DNA of 64,000 nucleotides from Panicum virgatum (taxonomy: Eukaryota; Streptophyta; Magnoliopsida; Poales; Poaceae). The notes under the pieces are model-generated. The model was not told where the DNA came from. It saw only the letters and a list, made by a program, of their open reading frames with translations, and did no database searches. The translations under genes and the position numbers were made by a program. The number at the start of each line of letters is the position of its first letter. Position 1 is the first letter of the stretch. Below are positions 1 through 11,246 of this stretch, in pieces. The stretch covers positions 68,632,960-68,696,959 of the forward strand of contig NC_053147.1 in NCBI RefSeq assembly GCF_016808335.1, written 5' to 3'.

Positions 1-2
1 GC

Positions 3-1169
3 CTTGCCAGGCGGGCCAAGTCCTTCGCTCTAATCGACAACGGGCTACACAAGCGCAGTCCCTCGGGTGTCCTGCAACGTTGCATTCCCATCCCCGAGGG
101 CAAGGAGCTGATCCGCGACATCCATGCTGGCATCTGCGGCCACCACGCCGCGCCACGCACCCTCGTGGGTAACGCGTTTCGGCAAGGCTTTTACTGGCCC
201 ACCGCGGTCGCCGACGCCACTGACGTCGTGCAGACTTGCGAGGGATGCCAGTTCTACGCCCGAAAAACACACCTCCCGGCCCATGCTCTGCAGACCATCC
301 CCATCACGTGGCCGTTCGCCGTGTGGGGGCTGGACCTCGTCGGTCCGTTGAAGAGGGCGCCCGGGAGCTTCACCCACTTGCTGGTGGCGGTTGACAAGTT
401 CTCCAAATGGATCGAGGCTCGACCCATCGGCAAGATCAAATCCGAGCAAGCAGTCCAATTCTTCACCGACATCGTCTTCAGGTTCGGGGTCCCGAACTCG
501 ATTATCACCGACAACGGCACCCAGTTCACAGGCAAGAAGTTCTTGGCGTTCTGCGACAGCTTCCACATACGTGTGGACTGGTCAGCTGTGGCTCACCCAC
601 AGACGAACGGGCAAGTGGAGCGTGCCAATGGCATGATCCTCCAAGGACTAAAGCCGAGGATCTTCAACAAGCTGAACAAGTTCGGCCGAAGGTGGCTCAC
701 AGAGCTACCCTCGGTCATCTGGAGTCTGAGGACGACCCCGAGCAGAGCTACGGGTTTCTCTCCGTTCTTCCTCGTCTATGGCGCCGAGGCCATCCTCCCC
801 ACCGACTTGGAATACGGATCGCCAAGGCTCATGGCATATCAAGAGCAACGAAACCAGCGAGCTCGCGAAGACTCGCTGGACCAAGTGGACGAGGCTCGAG
901 ACATGGCACTCCTGCATTCCGCGCGCTACCAGCAGTCCCTACGAAGGTACCAAGCGCAGAGAGTCCGGCGCCGAGATCTCAACGAAGGGGACTTGGTGCT
1001 GAGGCTTCGACAGGACAACAGGGGCCGCCACAAGCTCTCGCCTCCATGGGAAGGACCGTACATAATCGCCGAGGTGCTCAAGCCCGGCACGTACAAGCTG
1101 GCAAACGAGAACGGCGAAGTCCTCGCCAACGCTTGGAACATACAACAGCTACGTCATTTCTATCCTTAA
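3..1169 (+). CDS. Ty3/Gypsy polyprotein, C-terminal integrase portion (partial)
   Basis: Frame 3 is open from the window start to TAA at 1167-1169, so the 5' end is missing. It encodes the integrase that inserts retroelement cDNA. Seen in order: the HHCC zinc-binding region (HAGICGHH, then [10 protein letters not shown]); a DDE core with D in GLDLVGP, D in ITDNGTQF and E in NGQVERAN, with exactly 35 residues between the last two; the conserved [12 protein letters not shown] block; and a C-terminal SH3-like fold (GDLVLR to PPWEGPYII). Protease, reverse transcriptase and RNase H would lie upstream. There is no stop or frameshift in the visible part. An internal ATG at 165 is not taken as the start because the zinc-binding histidines lie upstream of it. 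Confidence 0.93.
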   Translation, partial: LARRAKSFALIDNGLHKRSPSGVLQRCIPIPEGKELIRDIHAGICGHHAAPRTLVGNAFRQGFYWPTAVADATDVVQTCEGCQFYARKTHLPAHALQTIPITWPFAVWGLDLVGPLKRAPGSFTHLLVAVDKFSKWIEARPIGKIKSEQAVQFFTDIVFRFGVPNSIITDNGTQFTGKKFLAFCDSFHIRVDWSAVAHPQTNGQVERANGMILQGLKPRIFNKLNKFGRRWLTELPSVIWSLRTTPSRATGFSPFFLVYGAEAILPTDLEYGSPRLMAYQEQRNQRAREDSLDQVDEARDMALLHSARYQQSLRRYQAQRVRRRDLNEGDLVLRLRQDNRGRHKLSPPWEGPYIIAEVLKPGTYKLANENGEVLANAWNIQQLRHFYP

Positions 1170-1759
1170 GCATTTCAAGCTATTTCTATATTGTTCGTAA
1201 TCGCATTTTAAATTTCCCGAAATAATAAGGAAGCACCCTTATCACTTTTTGGGAACCTTCCCGACCCTCGAGGGCTCGGGCGCGCACGAACACAGAGGTA
1301 CGCCCGGCTTTACCCTCGGCAAAGTCGAGCCTCCCTCGGGGGCTACTACGGGGGGAACCCCCGAACGTCCCCAAAAAAGTCGCTAGTGTTTTTCGAAATA
1401 ATTCCGTTTCGACCCTAAACTTCTCGTATCCTTGGAAAAAACGGACGCGAGGCGTAAGCAACTACGGTACGGGGCTGGCCGAGTCGTGGGGCCGCCTATG
1501 CCTCCGGGATACGGCACCCCCCTCACCACCCTACGCCTACGTTGCTTATGAACGCGAACTTCCTCGCAGATGTTTATCTAAGTCGCATACGAAGAACACG
1601 GAAATAAAGTAAAGGAACACAGGCTCGATCACACAAGGCCTCGACGGGCCACACATTCAAATTACGACAACAAACCTCTTATATTCATAAGGTGCGATTA
1701 CAAAGTGCGACTATGATAAACACTAATCTATCTACAATGGGCTTCGAGGCCCAACTGTC
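1170..1759. other. Non-coding spacer between pol stop and antisense gene
   Basis: About 590 bases between the pol stop codon and the 3' end of the opposing antisense gene, so the two transcription units converge here. Terminators or polyadenylation signals for both strands may sit here, but none could be fixed. No conserved ORF seen. Confidence 0.5.
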
Positions 1760-4700
1760 CTACAGGCAACCATCCCCCCCTTGCGGGCCCTCAGGGGCGT
1801 CGAACTCGGCGATGGGAGGGATGTCCGCTTCGAGCTTCTCGGCAAGAACGGTGGTGAACTCCTCCGCGGCTGCGTCGGCTTCATCCATAATGGCCGACGC
1901 GGCGTCCGCGTCAGCGTCATCAGGAACGACGTACCCCGACGACACCTTCTGGAGATCCATGAGGTAATGCGTCGAGGCCACGGCGAGAGCCCGCAGGACA
2001 CCGAGGCGGAAGGTACTCTTGGCGTGTTCGGCAATCCGGCCGCCTAGCGCGCGCAGGCGGCTGATCACCGAACTGCCCGAGACGGCACCCTCCCCCTCGA
2101 GCTCTTGACACACGCTCACGGCAGTCTGCTCCAGCTCAGCAAACTCCATTTGTGCCGCCGTGAGCGCGGTGTGGACCGCCTCCTTCGCCGCGGTCTCGTC
2201 CGCCACCTTCTGCCTCAGCTCTGAGCAAAGGAAATCAACGTCAGTTACGAAAAGTAACAAATCAACGAAAAATCGAAGGTACTCACCCGCCATGTTCTTC
2301 TGCACTTCCTCCCTCTGGGTACGGGCGGCCTCTTCGAGCGAGGACAAGGAGGCTTCCTTTTCTCTAAGGACGGCCCCCATGTTCTGAAGGGCCACCTCCT
2401 TCCCCTCGAGGGCCTCGCCCTTTTCCCGGAGCGCCCCGGTGAGCGCGACCACGGCCACCTCTTTATGGAGGAGCTCGCCCTTCTGCTGCTCGAGCGCCGC
2501 GCTGAGGCGTGCAGCTCAGCGCTCTGCCCCTCCGCCTCGCGAGCCCTCTCCTCGAGCGCCGTCCGGAGGCGCTGCAGCTCGGCAGCTTGTGCCTCGGCCT
2601 CTTGGGCCTTCTCCTCCGCTGCCGCCCTCTGAACGTCCCGCTCACCGGTCACCCGAGCCAGTTCCTCCTCCAGCGCCCGCTGACGCGCTCCCAGATCGGC
2701 CATTTTTGTGTTGGCATCGATGTTTTTGAGCACCAGCTCGGCGTTGTGTTGCCCGAGCTGGCCTATCTGGGAGAACAGCCGGTTCATCTCGGCGCTCTTC
2801 TCACGCGAGATTTCCCTCAGCTGCTGCAAAGGGGGACGGCGTGGGTGAAGACGCGCGAAAAGTTAAAACCAATCCGAGCAGTTTCCGGGGGGAAGTACTT
2901 ACCTAGCTGACCTGGTAATCTGCATTCTGATGGAGCTGATAGGCGCGGTCGAGGGCCTGCAAGATCTCGCGCCCAACGCCCATCTACTTGTTCCAGGCCT
3001 CCTCCTCCTCTTGCTCCTTGCGAAGGAACTCTGAGGGAACACCGGACGGGACGATCACCCCGAGGTGGCTCCCCTCGGACGCCCCCGCTTCAAGCACGCC
3101 CGCACTGGCCGACGCGAACTCGACTATGTGTGCGGCGGCGCTCGCCGCAGCAGCAGGGTCGATATCCATCGAGTCCCCGTACTCCCCGCTGCTGTCCGGC
3201 AGCTCCACCACCGCCGTCGCGCCCTCCTGCGCCGTTGGCACGGGCACTATTGCGACGGTACCCTCGTCCCGGGCCTCGGTGGGCTCCGAGATGGGGGCTC
3301 CTTCTACCCCTGGCGCCTCTTGCGCCATGTCCTCTGTGAGGCCCTCGTCCTCGGCCCTCGAGGGCTCGAAGACGAGGGTCTCCTCGGCTGCTTGACCGGC
3401 AGGGCGCTCCTGCGCGCCCCCGCCAGTTTCTCCTTCTGTGGCCGGGCGGGCAGCGCTGTCCGCGTCGCCCTGACCGGCCTCAACTCCAATAGCCGTTTGG
3501 GCGGCGCCACCGGCACCGCCCGGGCCTGTCTCCTCAGCGTCGGCCGCCGGAGCGGCCGCCCCGGCACCACGCTGGCCGGCGTCGCTCTGACCGGCGTTAC
3601 CCTCCTCCTCCCGGGCTCGCTGAGCCGCCTGGGCCCCTCGGGCCACGACCTCCCGTAGCCTAGCGGCCGCCGCCTCGAGATCCACGATGGGCGGGGGCTG
3701 CGGTGCCGTGTGTGGAGTGCTGCGAGACCCGGTCTTGAGAGCCTTGACCGGGGCAAGCCGCACTGCATCCTTGGGAACGGCCCCGGGGCTGGAAATCAAG
3801 AGACGCAAGTTAAGCAGGATCGAGAAGTCTACCAAATGCATAACAAAAAACGGAATCTAAAATGCTTACCCAGATCGAGCACTCATACTCCGCTTCCTCG
3901 TGGCGGTCTTCCAGACTCGGGGCATCGAGCTGTCCCTCGAAGGCTGCCCCGAAGCTGCCCCCCTCATGTCAGCCCGGTCCCTCGAGGCTGCCAGCGTGGA
4001 CGACTCCTCCCCCGCCGCGGCCTCGTGGCCATGGATCAGCACTTGGGGCGCAGGCGACTCCTCGCCGGCCGCCGGCGAGGATGACCCCCGCGCCACACCC
4101 TCGAGGGAGAGGTTCGCCAACGACCCCCCTGCGGCCCTCGGCTCCTCTGGCGCCACGATGGTTTCCTCTTCTTCGTCCCACAGGTAGAACGGTGGGGGGC
4201 TCGCGCCCTCCCCGTCCCCCCTCGGAACGTGGTCCTCGGCGTCCGAGGCCTCCTCCTCGTCCTCCTCCGAGGACTCGGGTGTGGCGGGCGGTGCCTTCCC
4301 CTCCGCGCGGGCGAGCTTGCACGCCTTGTCGTGCCTCGCCTTTCTCTTCCTTTTCCTCTCAACCTTCGCCTCCGCCGCGTCCTTCCGCCTCTTCATCTTC
4401 TCTGCGTGGAGGCGATTGATCAGGCGCTGCTCTGGGACCGGGGGCCTCGAGGCGCCGCACCTCAACCCCTGTAAAAAACGCCCGAAGAGGGGGTCAGGAA
4501 AAGGGGAACTACACGACGCACGACGAGTTCGAAGCCAAAACTTACCAAGGAAATATACCCCGGCTCGGGGCGCATCTTGATCCTCCAAAGATCCGCGGGA
4601 TCTTGGGGAAACTCCGCCACCGCGTACTTAGCCCTCCGGGCGGCGTTGGTGTGGGAGAGAAGCTTGCTCGACGTCCTTGAGCCTTCGACCTTGCTCCCGG

Positions 4701-5454
4701 GGGTGAGCTCGTAAATCGGCAGGGCCCTCTCCACGAGGGGGATCACCCTCTGCCGGTGAAAATTCGCGATGACGGCCGCCGCTGTCAGCCCCTTCCTCGC
4801 CAAGCACGCCAGCGCGTCGGTAAGGACCTCGAGCCTGGCTTGTTGCGCTGGAGGCGACACCCCCCAGTCCCACTTCGGCGGTCGCTCCCGGAGAACTTTG
4901 TTGGTGAACTCCGGAAGCGCGCCCTTGTGGTTCCGGAGGTAGAACCACCCTCGGCTCCACCCGGAGTTGTTCGTCGTCATCTTGCTTGTGATGTAAAAGT
5001 TCTTCCGGGTCGGGCGGATGTGGAACGTCAGGCCGCCGGCGCGCGCGTTCCGCTGGTTCCGCGCGTTCTCGACGAAGAGCTCGCCGCGGAACAGATGAAT
5101 CCAGAGGTCCCAGTGGACCTCGATGCCGAGGTACCCCTCGCAGACGGCGACGAAGACCGCCGCCTGCGAGATGGCATTCGGGCTGAAATTATGCAGCTCC
5201 ACCTCGTAGTAGTCGCATAAGGCCCGCATGAACCTGCTGGCGGGAACGCCGAAGCCTCGCTCGTGGAGGCGCACGAAGCTCATGACATAGCCTTGCGGGG
5301 GCTTCGGCTCGGTCTCGTCCGGGCGCGGGGAAATCCACGCCGGCGCCCCCAAGTCCGGGTTCCGTGGCAGCAGCCTGTCGGCGACCAGCTGCTCCAACAC
5401 CGCCACGGTGGCGGAGGACTTCCCCCATGGCAAGGGCTCCTGGATGTCCGACAT
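1760..5454 (-). pseudogene. Antisense gypsy-type transposon gene (Transposase_28-like), five exons, damaged
   Basis: A spliced gene opposite to pol. Exons by frame continuity: 5454-4546, 4468-3870, 3788-2912, 2823-2287, 2220-1760; all introns are GT-AG and their phases agree. Exon 1 (303 codons, from MSDIQ) carries the plant 'putative gypsy type transposon' domain (compare PF04195), with blocks such as GWFYLRNHKG and PKWDWGV. Exon 2 is acidic with a Lys/Arg-rich stretch that could be a nuclear signal. Exons 3-5 are Ala/Glu-rich and mostly predicted coiled coil. Two lesions: an in-frame TAG at 2984-2986 and a one-base shift near 2505 in exon 4. Function is unknown in the family; such antisense genes recur in Tat elements. 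The 2905 TAG is avoided if the donor at 2911 (CAG then GTCAGC) is used. Confidence 0.72.
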
Positions 5455-8077
5455 CTCCGAAAGTCAAGGGGGGATGGGAAAAGGAAGGCTCCGAAGTGGC
5501 TAAGTCTCTCTCTCCCTCTTTCTCCTTTCTCCTTCTCGCTCTTGGCTACGGGTTCAGGAAGCAACGGAGGCGGAAAAGGCGAAGGCGAAGCTGGATGGAG
5601 GCAAATGGACAGGTGAACCCAAAACGCCCCCTTTCTCTTCATATTTATTTACCACGGGGGGCGCACCCACCGCCACGGCCCAAATCTACCGCATTCAGTG
5701 CGGTAGATTTTGCTATCACTGACGGGTGGGCCCCACGGCCGCGGAGTCTCCCACGCGCGCACGCAGCAATAAATGCGGCACGGTAACCGGCGGGCGCGGC
5801 GCGACTGTTGCGCTATCCCATCCGTCAGCCGCCGCCCACGCCGCTTCGTCTGCCCGAGGCTGTCGCCTGAAAAGGCGCGCCCACACCGCGCCGCACAAAT
5901 CGGGCCACGCCGCCCGCTACCGGCGGAAGACCCGCGCACACGCGTGGCTCCGGACTCTGCGACGTTTTCAGATCACGACGGAATATTCCTCCATGGGGTC
6001 TCTTTACCCTCGAAGGAATCGCATTTCGAGGCCTTACTGATCAGGGGGTCGAAGCCTGGTCCTTCAGGGGGTTCGACAGGCGCCCCAGATCACCAGAGTC
6101 AGGGACTGCTGGGATGTGCCGTACAAGCTACCCTCGAACGCGGAGTTCGAGACATCCTACACAGTGTTCAAGGCCAGTCGAGGGTGCCTAGAAGGGGGAT
6201 CCCATCGAGGGAGAGCATCGAGCCCTCGAACCCTACCGAATGGGTTCGAGCCCCGCCTAGCGAACCCTCGCGAGCGCTTTATGAGACGTGTCTACGGACC
6301 ACGAGCCGACCCCTATCGAACGGGGCACGGACGTCCGCTTGAACAACCCGCTAATAGCTCACTGAAGCAGCCATAGCTCGCGGCCCGGGCATGGGTAGCA
6401 TGGTGCGCTTCACCCCTCCTCCCTGCGAAAGGGCGACGAGGGTCGTAATCGAAGTCGAGGGTTCCCCCGAACGCCTTCACACGGCCCTGGGCTCGGGGGC
6501 TCCTCGCACACCATGGTACAAAACCACACCCTCGAATAAATCGACAACCGTCACTTACAAAGATCCACGTGTAAGCCGAACCCACTGCTATTAGCGTACG
6601 TTCCCTTGAACGGCTAAGCTGAACGCCGGATCGCTGTACCAGCACTAAGAATGCCGATGCCGGCTGAAAAAATGCCAATGCCGGCTGAAAAAGACGCTGG
6701 ACGGCCATCCCAGTAAAGCTACCCAGCGGGACAACGTTTATAGCCCTTGGACGATCACAATCTCTCCTCCAAGGCCTCGGGGGCTACACCCGCGGGTGCG
6801 CTGACGCGCCCCCGCGAAGATGACTTCACACATATTCGAGGGTCGAGACTCTATGTACACCCCTATACCCTCGGGGATCCTCCCCGCAGAGAAGAAAAGG
6901 AACTTTATTGCTCAATGCCGATAAAGGTTACAAAGGGTCACCGGCGCGGAGCCATCGAAAGATACAAACACGTTGTTACCTACGTGGCAATTTTCCCTGT
7001 CTTGGGGAAAAGCGCACGATGAAGAAAGGCACCGAGCCCCTAGCTGACGCAACAGCGAGGCTGCTAGGGATGCGAGGACCAGCCCCCAGACCACGCGGGT
7101 CCAGCGGGATGCTTTCCTCGCAAGCCTTCTTCTAGCGTCTTCTCCACCGAAGACCACGCGGGGGGTCGAGCTGGCGGACAGCACCCTCCGCACCATCTCC
7201 CTGAGAGCAACCTTGTCGCCGGGGGGACGATGCGAAAAACGACTGCCGGACCTGGCACCAGCGCCACGGGCAGGCGCCTCCATCCCCCTTCAGGCTAGGG
7301 GACATCGCAGAAGCATGACCCCACGGGCCCAATGCTCTTCTGCTGATCCCACTGAGCCTGGGGGATGGAGCGCACGCCCACTCCGGTCTTCCCCTGCCGC
7401 TCGCAAGCATTCTTCTAGCACCAAAGGTCTAAAAAACCCAGGCCACCCCATCTGGGGGTCGGTCACGAAAAGGCAAAGGAAACATTACAAAATTTAGGCA
7501 ATGCTGGAAGAAAGAGTTAGGAGGCTGGAGAAGAAGGGGAAACCCCACGACCTCTATTTATAGCTGTGCCGGGCACCAAGCTCCAAGCTTGTCGGAAAGC
7601 AGAGGCTTGTGTCGCCCGTGACGACACGGCACTCCACGGGCAAAAGATACCCTCGGTCACCACGCCGAAACGCGACCGGACGAAATAAAGCGAAGCTGAG
7701 CCCCTGGACGCTGAGCGGCGCAGCATCGGCTCAGGCCGACCGCCCTCAAACGACGCGCCACAAAGCAGCCGGGGAAGCCAGGGCCTATGTCCTGAAGCGC
7801 GGGACAGCACGACAAAAGCACCAGCTGCCGAGCAGCAGGCGCCATCGTCGCCCTGGCCCCCCTCAGCGCGCAGACACGTCTTGTCCTTCAAACAAACAAA
7901 CAAAGAGGCGCGCGCCTCGAAGTACACCCCCCACGGGTGTACTATCCCGACCGACGTGTTGTCACACCTGCCGGGCCCGCGCTCAGGCACGCCCAGTGGG
8001 TGCACGACTTTGACTAGACACGTCAAGGGAGAAACCGCCGAATTACCCTTTGGACGAATCCCATGACTCGACCAAAG
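5455..8077. other. Long non-coding internal region of the Tat element
   Basis: About 2.6 kb between the antisense gene start and the purine tract, rich in CCTCGA, CCCTCG and CTCGGGGGCTA repeats. No open frame resembles a known protein. A minus-strand TATA-like site at 7555-7562 makes part of this region a candidate long leader or first intron of the antisense transcript. Confidence 0.6.
7555..7562 (-). promoter_or_regulatory. TATA-like box for the antisense gene
   Basis: On the minus strand the site reads CTATAAATAG, a strong plant TATA box, about 2.1 kb upstream of the antisense ATG at 5454. Direction fits the antisense gene. Promoter activity is inferred only. Confidence 0.45.
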
Positions 8078-8090
8078 CCTCGGGGGCTAC
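8078..8090 (+). other. Polypurine-type tract before 3' LTR
   Basis: CCTCGGGGGCTAC lies directly before the LTR's TGTCGG, the position of the plus-strand primer tract. It is G-rich rather than a clean purine run, and the same CTCGGGGGCTA word recurs elsewhere in the internal region. Confidence 0.55.
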
Positions 8091-8331
8091 TGTCGGGTGC
8101 CACAATTAGGGACACCCTAATTGTAATTGGGGTACTAAGACCACTTTCGAAAACGCAAACACATGTTAAGGCAATTGGGCCCACGAAGGCCCCCGGCCTC
8201 CTTCCAAATCCGGAAGAAAGGAAAGGACTCAAAGAAGCCCAGCATGTGGCCCATTCGCACCCTCTCAGGCCCACCGAACAATCTTCGCCTCGCTCGAGGG
8301 CTCCCCCCGGGACCCTCGACCGCGTAAACAC

Positions 8332-8450
8332 ATCTCCGCCTCGCTCGAGGACAGCGGACCTGCCCTCGAGCAGGTGGCCAATCTCCGCCTCGCTCATGGA
8401 CAGCGGACCTGCCCTCGAGCGGGTGGCCAATCTCCGCCTCGCTCGAGGCC
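8332..8450. repeat. 49-bp tandem repeat within LTR U3
   Basis: About 2.4 copies, unit starts at 8332, 8381 and 8430, each beginning ATCTCCGCCTCGCTC. It lies in U3 upstream of the TATA box, where tandem repeats often act as enhancers. A decayed further start may be present at 8280. Confidence 0.85.
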
Positions 8451-9089
8451 CTCTCTCGGCACAAGGGACAAACGGCCCCGCCGCCCAACCGACCGCCGTA
8501 CGAAGGCATTAAAAGCCAGCCACTCCACCACGGCTCAAAGGGCGGGCGGCGTCAGACTGCCACTCCCGCAGTGAATGTGACCGGCGCCCCATTCGCTGAC
8601 CCCGGTCACCGCTCTGCCACCCCAGTCGCTGTAGCAGTACTGTGGGCATTCAATGCGGCACAAGGCAAGTTGGCGCCGCCCCCGTTACTGTTCTGCCGAC
8701 ATCCACCGTCCGGACCCATCTCCCGCTGGGGAAGGGGTCCGACGATGTCACGTGTCCTTCCGAGAGGGGCACTCAGCACGCACGGGCGAGACCCCGGACC
8801 TCCCCCTCGTGGGGTCCGGGACTTCCACGCGTTCCCGGACCTTCTAATGTGCACGCCCGCACTCCGGCTAGGGGGTCCGGGACCGTCCCACGCCATTACT
8901 ACCGCTGGTACACTGCAGGACGGCCGCCGCCATCTCCACGGGACCAAGGACGAAAATCCAGGATGACAGCAACGTGCGCCGCCTTCCCACAGTACACTTC
9001 CTACAGTGTTCAACCACTGTACCCGCGATTCAGGGGAAAACGACGACTTCCGCGACCCTACACTCATGTACACCGCCCCTCCTTACAAC

Positions 9090-9096
9090 TATAAAA
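9090..9096 (+). promoter_or_regulatory. LTR TATA box
   Basis: TATAAAA within CTATAAAAGG, in the expected U3 position. Transcription would start roughly 25-35 bases downstream. Confidence 0.7.
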
Positions 9097-9464
9097 GGAG
9101 AGGGTGGGCTTCCTTTTGTGGAGGCTGACTGATCTCTCCAATCCAAGGTTGGAAGCAGGTCCTCTGATTTTCCCACAGAGAACTCTCAGCACTACTGAGC
9201 ACACACCTCAACCGACTCCACTTCTAGCAGAGACTTGGGAGCTTTCCTCCCTCTCTCGCCTCGCTTGTATCCCCTACTGCAAGCACCCCGGGTGCAAGAT
9301 AATACAGTGCCCTCGCACACCCTCTTTGCTGGACGTACGGCCCCACGGCCGGAACCAGGATAAACCGTGCGTTATTGTGATTGCCTCTTGCATCATCATC
9401 TGGGACGAGGAAACACGCAGCATTTTCTAGTTGGGATCCAGGCTCCCGGGTCGGGACACCGACA

Positions 9465-9870
9465 ATAATTTTGGTCATACTTTAAGATGAGTTGACTCTG
9501 TAAGATTTTTGGAATGACTTAGGCCAGCTCGTTCGGATTGTTCTGATCACACGAGTCGAATAATACTAGTGTTCGATGCTGCCAGTGTCGACATCATTTT
9601 CATAGGGCCCACGTATGGTATAAAAAATTATTCAATCAGCTGGAAGCCCCCCCTCGCGCCAGCAACCAGCGGCCATTTGGATTAAAAAATGCAGCTGTAG
9701 TAGCTCACAAGCCGAACCGTCTGCACGCGTCGTTTTTTACTCTGACAGCAACACTGCCACTGTGTTGACGATTCTCAATTTCCTCTCGGTTCGCTTTTTG
9801 CACACACTGTGGGTGCCCTTATAATTTGGAACGGAGGAAGTACCTGACAAGAGTGAAAAAGAAAGGAACC
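9465..9870. other. Intergenic DNA between Tat LTR and hAT element
   Basis: About 400 bases with no credible ORF, RNA gene or repeat structure that I can identify. Confidence 0.5.
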
Positions 9871-9878
9871 CTGAAGAG

Positions 9879-10881
9879 TATGGCTGGGCAAAATACTCGA
9901 AACCCGGAGTCCGAACCCGAAAAATCCGAGACCGAACCCGAAAAAACCGAACCCAAAAAACCCGAACCCTAATTCGGGTTCTAATCCACGGTACCCGAAA
10001 TTATTACGAGTAATTCGGGTATTGGACCACAGTACCTGAACTATCCGAAAAATAGACCAGCCCATATATATTTACTCACTCATTGCAGCCCACCAAACCC
10101 TTTAACCCTAGCGCTAGGCAGCCGCCCAGCCCAACTCCAGCCACACAGTCACGCCGCCACTACCTGAGTACCGGTCGCGAGTCGCCCACCAGCGCCCCTC
10201 GCCCCTGTGACGGCGGATCTAGGAGCGACGCCAAAACCTGCACCCACCGACCGCGGCGTCGCTGTCCTCGCCTCCACCCATCTCAGCGAGCTGCAGCAGC
10301 GCCTCCTCTTCCCCGTCGCCATCAGCATCCGGAGCCCGGCGGCGCTGCAATCAGGTGCGAGCGTGCAGGGGGCAAAGGGCTCCTCTAGATAGCAGCGGAT
10401 TTTAGCAGCTCCAGATAGGCATGCGGCTTGCCGGCTTCTAGCGCTGCAGCTTGCAGCCTTGCACCTCATGAATTCATGACATGCATCAGCCTCTTTTGCC
10501 TTTGCTAATCCGATTACCACACGGCAACGGTGATTGATTTTGGATATTTTTATATGATTGGATCTTTGTGTGGCTAAACGGAAGGAACAGCATGGTGTCT
10601 CGGTGATTGATTTTGGATTCCTTTTCATCGTATTTGGTTATTTTTTTCCTCTAAAACCTCATTCTAGAACCTGGACGCCAGTGACATCACGGCAAGCAGC
10701 TCGCCGGCTCGTTAATTTCGGGTAATTCGGGGTTACCCGAACCCGAACCCGAAATTAGGAGTATCCGAATTGTCGGGTTTTCTTTTTTCCCGGTAATTTT
10801 CGGGTTTCAATTTTCAAAACCCAAATTTTTGAAAACCCGAAAAACCCGACCCGAATATTTCGGGTAACCCGAATGCCCACC
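9879..10881. mobile_element. Non-autonomous hAT element, 8-bp duplication CTGAAGAG
   Basis: Flanked by CTGAAGAG at 9871-9878 and 10882-10889. Ends are TATGGCTGGGCA on the left and the complement GGTGGGCATTCGGGT on the right, close to the TAGGGGTGGGCA-type hAT terminus. Both subterminal regions (9897-10040, 10720-10875) are dense in CCCGAA/TTCGGG words, likely transposase-binding repeats. The interior (10080-10700) looks like captured genic 5' sequence: a GC-rich exon-like part followed by AT-rich sequence in which GTGATTGATTTTGGAT occurs twice. No transposase domain was seen. Confidence 0.82.
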
Positions 10882-10889
10882 CTGAAGAG

Positions 10890-11237
10890 AAAGAGAAGAG
10901 GTAAAAATGTCTATTTAAACTCCTCCCGCTCTTCATTAGACTTGGTTTTTCCCTTGAACTTTAGTACTAGACCAGACAAAAGCACCTTGAACTGTCAGTG
11001 CCGTGCAAATTACCCTATAAGCCATGCGAAGTACCTTCCGCTGGCGCTGGTATGAGTATGACGACGGTTTTGTAGACCGTTTTTTGCTGACACGGAAAAA
11101 TATTCCGCGAAAGGAAAATAAACAAAGATTTCAGCCAATAAATTGATGATGGCCCAAATTTACTGCACGAAGCCCACACATCTCTTTGCCATCCAACTTT
11201 AGGCCCATTGGTCTTCATTGGGCTCCGATCCGCGTGA
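10890..11237. other. Intergenic DNA between hAT and MULE
   Basis: About 350 bases with no recognised feature. It is probably older host sequence that was contiguous before the flanking insertions. Confidence 0.4.
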
Positions 11238-11246
11238 CGGAGAAGG

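Larger units (their letters stand above)
1..9464 (+). mobile_element. Ty3/Gypsy LTR retrotransposon, Tat lineage, 5'-truncated by window edge
   Basis: The window opens inside the pol gene of a Ty3/Gypsy element. Order on the plus strand: integrase end (3-1169), antisense spliced gene (5454-1760, minus), long non-coding stretch, purine-rich tract (8078-8090) and complete 3' LTR (8091-9464). An antisense gene between pol and the 3' LTR is typical of the grass Tat lineage (Grande, RIRE2 and relatives). The element is followed by ATAAT, the candidate 5-bp target duplication; its partner lies outside the window. The repeated CCTCGA/CTCGGGGG flavour of the internal region continues into the LTR and supports one unit. 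Confidence 0.88.
8091..9464 (+). repeat. 3' LTR of the Tat element
   Basis: 1374 bp with perfect 6-bp terminal inverted repeats TGTCGG and CCGACA. It carries a TATA box (TATAAAA at 9090-9096) about 375 bases before the end and a 49-bp internal tandem repeat. Ends are followed by ATAAT, the presumed target duplication. The 5' LTR is outside the window, so insertion age cannot be estimated here. Confidence 0.9.
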
